From assembly GCA_019802505.1 (NCBI GenBank), contig JAFMOC010000508.1, positions 110,749 to 174,748 of the forward strand: DNA of 64,000 bases, given 5' to 3'. The notes below the pieces were generated by a model, which was not told where the DNA came from, ran no database searches, and worked only from the letters and a program-made list of their open reading frames with translations. Shown here one piece after another: positions 41,185 through 52,560 of the stretch; the stretch's first letter is position 1, and each line of letters starts with the position of its first letter. Source of the stretch: Corydoras sp. C115 (taxonomy: Eukaryota; Chordata; Actinopteri; Siluriformes; Callichthyidae). Position numbers and translations under genes: made by a program.

Positions 41185-43790
41185 GGGGGTTGAAGGTGGG
41201 GGTCTTTTGAGAGGAAATGGAGGTTGAAGGTAGGGGTTTTTTGAGAGGAAATGGAGGTTGAAGGTGAAGGGACAGTTGGAGGTGATGGAGGTTGAAGGTG
41301 GGGAGTCTGTTGGGAGGTAATGGAGGTTTAAGGTGGGGGGCCTGTTGGAGGTGATGGACGTTGATGTTGGGGGGTCTATTAGTAGTTGATGGAGGTTGAA
41401 GGTGGGGGGTTCATTGGAGGTGATGGAGATTGAAGGTGGTGGGGTCTGTTGGGAGGTGATGAAGGTTGAAATTTGGTCTGTTAATAGTTGATGGAGGTCT
41501 GTTGGAGGTGATTGAGATTGAAAGTGGTGGGGTCTGTTGGGAGTCGATGGAGGTTGAAGGTTGGGGGTTCTGTTGGAGGTGATGGAGGTTGAAGGTGGGG
41601 GGTCTGTTGGAGGTGATGGAGGTTGAAGATCGGGGGTCTGTTGGGATTAGATGGAGGTTGAAGTTGGGGGGTCTGTTGGAGGTGATAGAGGTTGAAGGAG
41701 GGGAGTCTGTTGGGAGGTAATGGAGGTTGAAGGTGGGGGGTCTGTTGGAGGTGATGGAAGTGGAAGGTGAGGGATCTGTTTATAGTTGATTTAGGTTGTA
41801 GGTCGGAGGTCTGTTGGAGATGATTGAGGTTGAAGGTAGTGGGGTCTGTTGGGAGGTGATGGAGGTTGAGGGTTGGGGTTCTGTTGGAGGTGATGGAGGT
41901 TGAAGTTGGGGGGTCTGTTGGAGGTGATGGAGGTTGAAGATCGGGGGTCTGTTGGGATTAGATGGAGGTTGAAGTTGGGGGGTCTGTTGGAGGTGATAGA
42001 GGTTGAAGGTGGGGAGTCTGTTGGGAGGTAATGGAGGGTGTAGGGTCGGGGGTCTGTTGGAGGTGATGGAGGTTGAAGGTGGGGGTCTGTTAATAGTTGA
42101 TGGAGGTCTGTTGGAGGTGATGGAGATTGAAAGTGGTGGGGTCTGTTGGGAGTCGATGGAGGTTGAAGGTTGGGGGTTCTGTTGGAGGTGATGGAGGTTG
42201 AAGGTGGGGGTCTGTTGGAGGTGATGGAGGTTGAAGATCGGGGGTCTGTTGGGATTAGATGGAGGTTGAAGTTGGGGGGTCTGTTGGAGGTGATAGAGGT
42301 TGAAGGTGGGGAGTCTGTTGGGAGGTAATGGAGGTTGAAGGTGGGGGGTCTGTTGGAGGTGATTGAGGTTGAAGGTGGGGGCTCTGTTGGAGGTGATGGA
42401 GGTTGAATGTGGGGAGTCTGTTGGGAGGTAATGGAGGGTGTAGGGTCGGGGGTCTGTTGGAGGTGATGGAGGTTGAAGGTGGGGGTCTGTTAATAGTTGA
42501 TGGAGGTCTGTTGGAGGTGATGGAGATTGAAAGTGGTGGGGTCTGTTGGGAGTCGATGGAGGTTGAAGGTTGGGGGTTCTGTTGGAGGTGATGGAGGTTG
42601 AAGGTGGGGGTCTGTTGGAGGTGATGGAGGTTGAAGATCGGGGGTCTGTTGGGATTAGATGGAGGTTGAAGTTGGGGGGTCTGTTGGAGGTGATAGAGGT
42701 TGAAGGTGGGGAGTCTGTTGGGAGGTAATGGAGGTTGAAGGTGGGGGGTCTGTTGGAGGTGATTGAGGTTGAAAGTGGGGGCTCTGTTGGAGGTGATGGA
42801 GGTTGAAGGTAGGGGGTCTGTTGGAGGTGATGGAGGTGGAAGGTGGGGGGTCTGTTGGGAGTAGATGGAGGTTGAAGGTGAGGGATCTGTTGGAGGTAAT
42901 GGAGGTTGAAGTTGAGGGGTCTGTTGGTAGTTGATGGAGGTTGAGAGTGAGGGGTCTGTTGGAGGTAATGGAGGTTAAAGTTGAGGGATCTGTTGAGAGG
43001 TGATGGAGGTTGAAGGTGGGGGGCTCTGTTGGGAGGTAATGTAGATTGAAATTCAGGGGTCTGTTGGAGGTGATGGAGGTTGAAGGCATGGGGTCTGTTG
43101 GGGGTGATGAAGGTGGGGGTCTGGTAGGAATTTATTGAGGTTGTAGAGTCGAGGGTCTGTTGGAGGTGATGGAGGTTGAAGGTGGGGGTCTGTTAATAGT
43201 TGATGGAGGTCTGTTGGAGGTGATCTAGATTGAAAGTGGTGGGGTCTGTTGGGAGTTGATGGAGGTAGAAGGTTGGGGGTCTGTTGGAGGTAATTGAGGA
43301 TGAAGGCAGGGGGTCTGTTGGAGGTGATGTAGGTTGAAGTTGAGGGCTCTGTTGGGAGGTAATGTAGGTTGAAATTGAGGGGTCTGTTGGAGATGATGGA
43401 GGTTGAAGGTATGGGGTCTGTTGGGGCTGATGGAGGTTGAAGGTGGGGGTCTGTTGGGAATTGATTGAGGTTGTAGGGTCGGGGGTCTGTTGGAGGTGAT
43501 GGAGGTTGAAGGTAGGGGTCTGTTGGAAGTGATGGAGGTGGAAGGTGGGGGGTCTGTTGGGAGTAGATGGAGGTTGAAGGTGAGGGATCTGTTAGAGGTA
43601 ATGGAGGTTGAAGTTGAGGGGTCTGTTAATAGTTGATGGAGGTCTGTTGGGAGGTTGAAGGTGGGGCGTCTGTTGGAGGTGATGGAGGTTGAAGATGGGC
43701 GGGGTCCATTGGAGTTGATGGAGGTTGAAGGTGGGGGGGTCTGTTGAAGGTGATGGTGGTTGAAGGTGGGGTCTGTTGGGAGGTGATCTA
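41185..43790 (+). repeat. ~35-bp minisatellite, right block, with a 400-bp higher-order repeat
   Basis: About 75 monomers of the same unit as 5401-6027. A long-range copy is visible: 42011-42410 repeats from 42411 with few changes (GGGGAGTCTG at 42011 and 42411; ATGGAGGGTG at 42031 and 42431). The strand bias (G-rich on +) is constant. ORFs across it, including 42655-43089 on the minus strand, are repeat artefacts. Confidence 0.92.
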
Positions 43791-44280
43791 ATTCTGTTAT
43801 TAAATCTGATTGATTTCAGAAGATCAAAGTGAAAATGAGACTCTTTTTGATCTGTGTTCTGTAATGAATTGATGAACTGATTCAGGTGAATTATTATTAA
43901 TGAATCACAATAAAATCAAAGGTCCACATCCACATTAATCTGAACTGATTGCAGATCAGATAAAAATAACAATCCAAGAACTAACAAATGATTAAATCAA
44001 TCAGTTTGTAAAAATAAAGATTAATAAATAATAATCATATTCAGTTATTTGATTCAGTTCTCTTTAGGTATCAGTTGCATCTGATTATTAAACCTGATTA
44101 ATGTCATTAATGAATGAATTCAGGTTCTCATTCAGTCAGAGATATGAAGGTTCCAGAACCACTGGTGTATCGTTTGTTTGTGATGAAGCTTCATTTTTAT
44201 GATCTTTTCTTCTAACAACAGAGTTCCAGATTTAAATCTCCTACGTTTTTAGTTTCATATCAGACTTTTTCTCTCTGCAG
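43791..44280 (+). other. Intron end before the terminal LRR exon
   Basis: AT-rich sequence ending in a good pyrimidine tract and acceptor (TTTTTCTCTCTGCAG at 44266-44280). Confidence 0.6.
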
Positions 44281-44479
44281 GATGTTCTTTTGTGAGATTA
44301 CAGATGAAGGTTGTTCAGATCTGGTTGAAGCTCTCAAATCAAATACTTCATCAAACCTCAGAGAACTTTATCTAACATACACAGAACCAGGAGGAGCAGG
44401 AGTGCAGAAGCTCAGAGATCTAATGAAGGATCCAAACTGTAAACTGGAGAAACTGGAGGCTGTATCATCCATTCATTAA
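44281..44479 (+). CDS. NLR-family terminal LRR exon with stop
   Basis: Starts in the same phase as the exons at 4641 and 5115 (split arginine codon). It reads MFFCEITDEGCSDLVEAL, LRELYLTYTEPGGAG, KLRDLMKDPNCKLEKLE, then SIH and a stop at 44477-44479. This pattern is the usual last LRR exon of fish NLRC3/NLRP-like genes, which often precedes a B30.2 exon; here the stop ends the protein, so this would be a receptor without B30.2. It can be joined in frame to 5288, giving a ~39-kb intron. It could instead be the tail of a different family member. Confidence 0.75.
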
Positions 44480-44672
44480 TCATAATGTTGAAGTGAGAAC
44501 ATGAGACTGAAACAAACATTCAGATCAGCAGCTCAGTTCAGAGTAGAATCATTAATCTGTGACATCATCAAACCTACAGATCACTTTAATCCTCAACCTT
44601 CCTCCATCTATCAATCAAACTGAATTAGACTCAACTCCGTCTTTAGTTTTCTTTCTCATTAATGATGAACAC
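44480..44672 (+). other. Probable 3' UTR of the NLR gene
   Basis: Follows the stop and is cut at 44673 by an LTR. No AATAAA is seen before the insertion, so transcripts may end in the LTR or beyond. Confidence 0.45.
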
Positions 44673-45197
44673 TGTTGGAATTTATTGAACGTAAAAAGAC
44701 ATGAATTGCATTATTTGAAAGGTTTGGTCAACTTTGGAAAGCTTTTACCATTGTAATGATATTTTTGTAATTTACGATATGTAAACAACTGCTGAATGGC
44801 AGAAGGAATGACCAGGTGGGGGTTGAGTGTGTGTAATTGTAGGAATGACCACTTGTTGAAAGGGCAGGAGAAGGAGTCAGAAAGTCTGGTCACAGCGTGA
44901 CCTGTGAAAATATAGATTTAGGGGGCAAGTAACATTTGTTAAAAAGTATTATTGGGACTAGGGACTCAGAAAACCCCATCATATTTGGAAGGTCCAGTCA
45001 CACTCACCAACAGAAGAAGGACAGCCCACCTAAGCATTATATACTGAAGCTGGATCTTTGAGACCTCAGAGCTCTCTCATCAATCGTGGTTGCCCGCCAT
45101 TGATGATTTTTCCTGTACACTTGTTTGACTATTCAGTAAAGCGCATTAAATTCTTTTGGAACAAAAACGCCGACTTATGACCGTTTATTGGAACTTA

Positions 45198-46776
45198 CAG
45201 TGGAGGAAATAAGTATTTGATCCCCCACTGACTTTAAAGGTTTTAATACAAAAAAAACAAATGAAACGTCTCATAATTTTATGCCAGTTTTATTTTAACA
45301 GTGCCACATTGAATATCAAAAGAAAAATGGAGAAAATGACATGAAATGAGAAATATAAAATAATTTGCACTTTATTGAGGGAAAAAATTATTTGATCCCC
45401 TAGTAAAACCATGACTAATGTTGGCTCCCACAGACCACTGACACATCCTAATCACAGTGAAGTCATTACCTGAATGAGAGACACCTGTCCCAAATTATCA
45501 CCTGTATAAAAGTCCACCTGGCAACAGTCTCAGTGACACTCCAACATCTCCACGAAGGGCAAGAGTAAAGAGCCGTCTAAAGATGTCAGGGACAAAATTG
45601 TTGACCTACACAAGGCTGGAATGGGCTACAAAGTCATAAGTAAAAACCTGGATGAGAAGGTGACAACTGTTGGTGCAATTATTTGGAAGTGAAAGAAGTA
45701 CAACATTACTGTAAATCGACCCAGGCCTGGAGCTCCATGCAAGATATCATCTCGTGGAGTCTCATTGATCATGGGAAAGGTTAAAAATCAGCCAAGAACT
45801 ACACGGGAGGAGCTGAGTAATGATCTCAAGGCGGCTGGGACCACAGTCTCCAAAAAAAACATTGGTAATACACTGAGACGTAATGGTTTAAAATCATGCA
45901 GTGCACGACAGGTTCCTCTGCTCAAGGAGGCTCACGTCCAGACCCGCCTCAAGTTTGCCAATGAATATATTAATGACTCCGAGAGAGACTGGGAGAAGGT
46001 GCTGTGGTCAGATGAGACCAAAATTGAGCTCTTTGGCCTTAACTCAACTCGACGTGTTTGGAGGAAGAAAAATACAGAATATGACCCTAAGAATACCATC
46101 CTCACTGTCAAGCATGGTGGTGGAAGTATTATGTTTTGGGGGTGTTTTTCTTCTAAGGGCACAGGCCAACTTCACCGCATTGACGGGAAGATGAACGGGA
46201 CCATGTATCGCAAAATTCCAGTGCCAGGGAACTGAAAATGGGTCATTGATGGGTCTTTCAGCACGACAACGACCCAAAACATACAGCCAAGGAAACAAAG
46301 GACTGGCTCCATAAGAAGCATATCAAGGTCATGGAATGGCCTAACCAGTCTCCTGACCTCAATCCCATCGAAAATCTATGGAAAGAGCTGAAGTTTCACG
46401 TTTTCAAATGCATGCTTATAAACCTTAAGGATTTGGAGGTGATTTGCAGAGAGGAGTGGGCCAAAATTTCTCCTGAAGTGTGTGCAAACCTTATAAAAAA
46501 CTATAAGAAACGTCTGACTGCTGTGCTTGCCAACAAGGGTTTTGCCACCAAGTATTAAATTATGTTGTACTAGGGGATCAAATACTTATTTCCCTCAATG
46601 AAATGCAAATTATTTTTTATTTCTCATTTCATGTAATTTTCTCCATTTTTCTTTTAATATTCTGTGTGTCACTGTTAAAATAAAGCTGGCATAAAATTAT
46701 GAGACGTTTCATTTGGTTTTTTGTATTAAAACTTTCAACAAGTCAGTGGGGGATCAAATACTTATTTCCTCCACTG
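45198..46776 (+). mobile_element. Tc1 element, second family, inactive
   Basis: 1,579 bp with inverted ends (CAGTGGAGGAAATAAG / CTTATTTCCTCCACTG), TA duplications (45196-45197, 46777-46778) and inner repeats near 45385 and 46570 (IR/DR layout). It is of a different family from the element at 896-2513. Confidence 0.92.
45583..46558 (+). pseudogene. Tc1 transposase pseudogene
   Basis: ATG at 45583; a stop occurs near 45690 in the DNA-binding domain, and a frame break lies near 46235. 45765-46235 carries LWSDETKIELFG (first catalytic D) and KHGGGSIMFWGCF. The second aspartate (DNDPKHTAK) is encoded near 46270 in another frame, and 46331-46558 carries SPDLNPIENLW (catalytic E) to the end. All three catalytic residues are still encoded, but no single frame spans them. 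Confidence 0.88.
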
Positions 46777-47052
46777 TAACAAATTGGTGACCTTGTCGTG
46801 GTCTTACGGTTCAGGGAGTCGCGGAGTGGTTTGGATCGCACAATTTGCCATTTCTGACTGTTGCAAGCTGCACTTCGTTAACACTGATGTGCACATCGAT
46901 TTGGTTGCAGGAACCTGTTACAGCAAAATCCTGTATATTGATTATTGCTAAATTTAATCTTAACGTGTGTACAGCGCCACAACAGATGTTGCAGGGCACA
47001 AATGAGTTTTACTGAATAATTTTTTATTTCAAAATTTACTATTTGTTGAAAT

Positions 47053-47353
47053 GGTTTGTTACTGGTTGGCGAGAATTTATATTTGATAACCCAACGTTAA
47101 CAGTGCTGATCATCGAACAAAGTTTGTGGTTTGTTACTGGTTGGTGAGAATTTATATTTGATAACCCAACGTTAACAGTGCTGATCATCGAACAAAGTTT
47201 GTGGTTTGTTACTGGTTGGTGAGAATTTATATTTGATAACCCAACGTTAACAGTGCTGATCATCGAACAAAGTTTGTGGTTTGTTACTGGTTGGAGAGAA
47301 TCTATATTTGATAACCCAATATTTACAGTACTGATCATCAAACAAATGTAAGT
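47053..47353. repeat. 75-bp tandem repeat, four copies, in the retroviral leader
   Basis: GTTTGTTACTGGTTGG begins at 47054, 47129, 47204 and 47279, exactly 75 bp apart, with a fifth degenerate copy at about 47380-47445. Each unit contains TGATCATCGAACAAAG. Because 75 is a multiple of three, the minus strand stays open for 100 codons; this is not evidence of a gene. Confidence 0.9.
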
Positions 47354-47445
47354 TTTGTCAAATATTACAGTTTGTGGTATAATGCTGGTTGGCGAGAATA
47401 TAGCATTTGATTAGAATATTTACAGAGCTGATCATCGAGCAAAAG

Positions 47446-50289
47446 TAATTTTTTATTATGCTGGTAGGGTAGGGAGCGCTGAAAACAGAACTGTATTGTC
47501 TTATTGTCCCTGTTAATTAATTGTATAAGGCTTATTGTCCCTGTTAATTAATTTAACCGGACACATAGGAACTGAACAATCACGGTTTCGACGAGGTTCA
47601 GACGGAAAGAAAGGGCGTGAACGGGGAGAACCGAGACACCCCTAGTCCTTTAAGTTAGTAAATCTTGGCTCTGGGAGTCCAAGGGACTGAATTAGGGAAA
47701 ATTCAGTCACTAGTTCAGTTGCTCTGAACTAGGCTTTGCACCTCCGGTTGAGGCGACGCGACGCGGGGCGGCCCCAGATCACCCGAAGCCTATATTACAT
47801 AGGACACTGCTGACTAGGGCATCGTGACGACGGTGAACAGTGGAGCATTCCATGGTAAAAACCGTCACGGTGATCATTTAGCTTTGCTTTTGATTTATTT
47901 ACAAGTGTACAATTTGTGTGACCGCTCTTGTTTAAATTGCTGTTATATAATGTTCTATAAATATATATTCTGTAATTATATGGATCCACATAGTCTGATA
48001 TGATAAAGACTATGAAACTGCTCAGAAATAGATTTGATCATAAGACTGAAAGTGATAAAATATGTTAAGTATGATTAAAGTAAGGATTATAAAGTCTGAA
48101 CCAAAAATTTATATAAAACTGCAGTATTATTAAGTGTACACTAAAAAAATTAACTAGAAATTTGTATTGCAATATAGTTAGATAATTCTTAGTGTTGGTT
48201 TGTGTGTGGTACCACTGTATATGTTAGTTTGTTAGTCTGTGTTGTCTGGCATATTGTGTTGTTTGAGGGGATTTAGGTATGAGTGTATGATGAGATGTGT
48301 GAAAAAACTAAAACCCTATTCTTTTCTAAGCTAAACTCTTTTTTCATCTTATATTCTAGGTGAGAATAACCAAACTGAGAAATAATAAACTAGCATAACC
48401 AAAAGAAAATGAGTAAATTACTAAATAAAATAAATAAGTTATGGTAGAAGTAAGTGAGGGTAAAATAACAAGATACAATATTTAGTTAAGTAACAAAATG
48501 TTTGATAAAAGACAAAAATGTTTAATGCTTCATTAAAGCATTTGCTGAGTTGATAAATGGTGAACATGTCAAGGCTTGGAGTCACAGTATGCTCTGAAAA
48601 TATGTGATGATGGAGTGTGAGAATTCCAAGCGAAAAGAGAGGGCGTGCTTGGCCAAAGATGGGTGAGGGTCTGTTGATCTTAGACTCGCTCAGATCAGGG
48701 AGACGCCGACTCTATGGAATTAATATGGACAGTATCTTAGGATCAGAGAGCTGTCCATTTCACCGGTCCATCAGTCTGTTTGTATATGAGCAACTGTTTA
48801 AATAGCCAGTTTGACTGAACATGAACTTCTGCCAGCACTAAGGTCAAATCACATGTTACACAAATTAATAAATGGCATTTAGGTTTTAAAACAATTTAAA
48901 TAGGGTAAAAGGTAAATAAATAAATAAATTAATAGATTTGGGTATAAAAATAAAATTAAAATTATAAATTAAATAGGTAATAATGTTGAAAATTAAACAT
49001 ATTTCTCATAGGTTCTGGCTGCACTCTGTTCTTATCTGTTTTAACATCCTGTGTGTGTTTGCTGTGAGTGGGGGTGTCTGGGTGTGTGTGTGTCTGTTAT
49101 GAGAACAAAGATGTGTGTGGTTTTTGATCAGGTTGCTGAAGTGGTGGAAGTTAGGGTAGTGATATTGAATAGCTGTTGCAAATAATATAGTTTTGAGTTC
49201 ATTTAATTATTTTAATTACGAAGCATAAAAGGGACTGAGCACTATTTTCCAATTTCAAGATTTCTTGAGAAGGTTCGACTGATAATAGACTAAACTAGAC
49301 TGACTGACATTACCTAATAAGGACAAAATTATGGATAATATCTACATTTCTTCCACAGGAGCATGAGGAAAATTTTGCCAACCCATATATAAATATAATA
49401 CAAATTATTATTGTCATAATTTTATAAACTGGTTGATGAAGGTTTTATTTTTTACAGGTCATGCACTGAAGGCGGCCTAAATTATAAAATTTTACATTTA
49501 ACATGCTTTGTGATTTTCAATGGAAAATTATTTTAACTTTATTAACCTATGTCAATTTGCAGGTTCTAGTGGACGGAGCTGACAGAGCAGGTTGATCCAG
49601 TTAAAATAATAACTTTATAATAACTTTGTATTGAATTGTTTTTCCATAATATTGCAGTTTGGCAGGTCATGAATTTAGCAATAGCCGATTATGAGAAAAC
49701 ATACTAACTGTATGTTTTTGAAACAAATGGCATTGAAGATGCTGGATTGTTTCAAAAGGGGGGAGGTCAGAGATATGTTTAAGTGAGAAATTTTTTTGAT
49801 CACAATGTTATTTTTGAATTAGTCATGTAATATTACATATGTAGTGAACTTTAAAATGAACTAAACTAGCTGAACTATGGTCTTATATTAGAGCAATGGG
49901 ATTAAGTAAGGGATAATCGGTAATTAATCAATTACACTGACTCAGCGAGGCCACAGAGAACAATAAGCTATTGAGAGCAGCCACAAACCAATGCAACTTA
50001 CAAATCATGCACAAAACGCACAAAAACATGAGTCTTCAATTTTAGGGAAATTAGCAAGATCTAATTAAACTCATTGAATCCCATAGGAACTTCTTTCATA
50101 TAGGAGAATGCCTGGACATCTGAGAGACAAAAGACAGTAGATATAAACTTCAGACATATGGAAAGTGGAGGAAACTGAATATATAACTGCACTAATAAAC
50201 TTTACAAACGTCTCCCCTCACAGGTAAAGCAGCAGAAGAGGTGGCTACCGGAAAAGGGGGGACAATGACTGACGTAGACTTGACTGAAT
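47446..50289. other. Retroviral internal region, no surviving frames
   Basis: Leader-like sequence to about 47800, then AT-rich sequence with possible acceptors (TTCTAG at 48355, TTCCACAG at 49360). I see no gag, protease or RT motif that can be trusted; most of gag-pol is deleted or decayed. Confidence 0.4.
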
Positions 50290-50390
50290 AGGGCCCCCAT
50301 GTCAGAGAGCTGGGTGAGGATTGAGAAAAATCCACAAGAAAAGTGGATAAATCCTAGATGGACAGGACCATATAAAGTTTAGAGGTAACT
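50290..50390 (+). pseudogene. Retroviral integrase C-terminal remnant
   Basis: One frame reads WVRIEKNPQEKW then NPRWTGPYKV, the SH3-like end of gamma/epsilon-type integrases. It is preceded and followed by stops; env remnants downstream are not readable. Confidence 0.6.
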
Positions 50391-51054
50391 TCATATGTGG
50401 TCAAACATTAAAAGGTAAAAAAAAGGGGAGATTTGGCACCATCTTACACATTGTACACCCGCTCCTGAGCCTTTGCGAATGTTGAAGGAAATTTGAGAAC
50501 AATTGGGAGAAATTAAGCAAAATTTCAGAAAATTAAATAAATGAATCCTAATTGAAATGAGATGCATTTTTATGTTGATCCTGTGCTGTGGCATAAGACT
50601 AACATCACAAAAGTTAATCTGGCTCATAAAAGGTATAAAGAAAATTTTTACCTTAGTCTAACTAAACTTGAAAATGCGTACTAGGTAAGTTGATTCACAA
50701 GCCAAAAAGGCAAGAGATTGATTACTCAACTTTAAATCCTGTACATTTTTTCTATTTTTTAAGTCACATAATCACAAGTTCGGACCAGAGCGAAGACCAC
50801 AGACGGGGAATGGTCTGGCAGGAAGTATGGACTGTCTGCAAGACCAAGAAGATTAACTATGCTCTGTCACATACATCATACATCACATACATCATATATG
50901 TTAATTGTTTAGAAATGTACTGTACTGACTTGGCATGGAGGAAAAATGAAGCTTTAAGAAACAGAGACATTTCAGTAACCTCAGTCACTGCACGTAAACA
51001 ATATGACGCACATTTTTAGTAAAACTTTAGTAAATATGGTCAATAAGGGGGGAC

Positions 51055-51486
51055 TGTTGGAATTTATTAAACATAAAAGACATACATTGCATTAATTTAT
51101 CCTAACTGTTTGAATGTATGTAATCTATGTGTTTTGATGGTTCAACTGAACATGTAAAATGGGAACAATGGGACAGTCAACAGAAACAGGCCTTAAGTTC
51201 ATGCCCTAGGAGGAGGCAGGAAGCAGGACCAGATGGTGGAGAAGTTTGAGATGTTTAAGAGGATGTTCTCACCAAGACAAAGGACTGCTTATGCACATAC
51301 ATAGGAAAAGGACAGCCCTCCTAAGGTTTATAAACTGAAGCTGGATCTGAGTCAGAGCTCTCTCATCAATCGTGGTTGCCTGCCATTGCTGATTTTTCTG
51401 TACACTTGGTTGTCTATTCAGTAACTTGAATTAAAATCTGTTTGGAACAACCTACATCTCCGAGGCCGTTTATTGAACATCTAATA
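51055..51486 (+). repeat. 3' LTR of the endogenous retrovirus
   Basis: 432 bp, close to the solo LTR at 22530-22965. Its terminal TAACA has become TAATA. Sequence beyond it is another retroelement (zinc knuckle at 51490). Confidence 0.8.
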
Positions 51487-51487
51487 C

Positions 51488-52560
51488 TCACCTGCTGGGA
51501 GTGCGGCGAGGTCGGACACAGAGCTGGCCAGTGTACCTTGGCTGCGCCGGCAGGAAACGGAGCGGGAGATGCGCAGTGAGGGATGTGGCAGCTCCTCCGC
51601 GTATCGCAAAATCCTCCGTGTAAGGGGGGCCTTACATCTTATGTAGCATAAATGGCACAATGGTAAAAGCGCTGATCGACAGCGGTTCTTCAGTGACGTT
51701 AATCCGTCCTGGTGTGGTCACAGACGTAGCGGCTGGTGAGGAGGTCGAAACTCGTGGCAAACCTGAACTCTACACGGTCATGGGTGACCGCATCAGCCTG
51801 ATGGGATGCTGGAGGTTATTACTTGATTGTGGCAGCGGTGCGACTCCACATCCCGTGTGGATGGACCCCATTCATGAGGATTCTCTCCTGGGTACGGACT
51901 TCCTGGAAAAGGTGGGCGCAACGGTGGACTTTAAAAGAGGATTACTCCACTGCGGCGGTCGAGCGCTAAAGTTCTGTGGCGGCGAAGCAGCTGGGAGCGA
52001 CATGACCACCCACGAAGCAAGACCCGAGAAAGACAGACGTTGTGCAGGACTGGCCGAAAGCGCGGAATTTAAAAGAGTTACGGAGCTTCCTGGGTCTGGC
52101 GTCGTATTACCGCCGGTTTGTGCGAGGTCATTACACCGCATGACCGAACGGATCAGCCGTTCCTGCAATCAGACGTTCCTCCGATGCAAACTGCCAGTTC
52201 TGCCAACGCGTTGAGGGGAAGGCTGCGGAAGTCATTGGCCTGGCTGTTGCAACGACGTGGAGTTGTTTGTACACTGCTGCGACATCTTACTGCGAAAAAA
52301 GGCCCTGCTGGTTCTTCACGATCACCACTACAGCCAACAAAATCTGGGGCACCGATGGAGAGGGTGGCTGTCGATATGCTGGGCCCTTTCCCGGTGATGG
52401 ACTCTGGTAACCGATACGTGATTGTGACCATGGATTATTTCACGAAATGGCCAGAGGCGTATGCAGTACCAGACCAGAGTACCTCCACAACGGCGAAGCG
52501 GCTGGTGGTTCTTCTGCCGGTTCGGAGCCCCCGAGATGCTGCACAGCGACCAAGGTCCGA
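51488..52560 (+). pseudogene. Ty3/gypsy fragment with internal deletions (gag knuckle, protease, RT tail, integrase)
   Basis: In order on the + strand: a zinc knuckle (CWECGEVGHRAGQC, 51490-51535), a protease (VKALIDSGSSVTLIRPG, 51660-51960), then at once the end of RT (LKELRSFLGLASYYRRFV, ~52060-52120), a CQFC piece of the integrase zinc domain (~52190), and the integrase core (VAVDMLGPFPV, DYFTKWPEAYAVP, then MLHSDQGPS, ~52360-52560). The RT palm and RNase H are absent, so at least two large deletions have occurred; frames also shift. Gypsy family differs from the chromovirus at 30504. Confidence 0.75.

Larger units (their letters stand above)
44673..46781 (+). repeat. 5' LTR of the endogenous retrovirus, split by Tc1
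   Basis: TGTTGGAATTTATTG start; shares TCTCTCATCAATCGTGG and GCCATTGATGATTTTTC with the LTRs at 22530 and 51055. Its last bases (TAACA) lie beyond the Tc1, at 46777-46781, so the transposon hit the TA five bases from the LTR end. Confidence 0.8.
44673..51486 (+). mobile_element. Decayed endogenous retrovirus (tRNA-Trp-like primer site)
   Basis: 5' LTR 44673-46781 (including a Tc1), primer-site-like TGGTGACC at 46785, leader and internal region to 51046, purine tract AATAAGGGGGGAC at 51042-51054, 3' LTR 51055-51486. No gag or env frame survives; integrase C-terminal sequence is recognisable at 50290-50390. The two LTRs are clearly different and no target duplication flanks the pair, so this may be a recombinant of two related proviruses or an old one. 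It lies in the 3' flank of the NLR gene. Confidence 0.7.

Noticed and set aside
42655..43089. 144-codon minus-strand ORF and two near-identical 62-codon + strand ORFs
   Set aside because: They lie wholly in the minisatellite; the amino-acid pattern is just the repeat read in frame.
47039..47341. 100-codon minus-strand ORF
   Set aside because: It is the 75-bp tandem repeat read through; no start context, domain or neighbour supports a gene.
47053..47353. CRISPR-like spacing of repeats
   Set aside because: The repeats are contiguous with no spacers, and this is eukaryotic DNA.
44673..51486. Complete provirus with matching LTRs
   Set aside because: LTRs are too different and no target duplication flanks the pair; recorded instead as a decayed or recombinant provirus.
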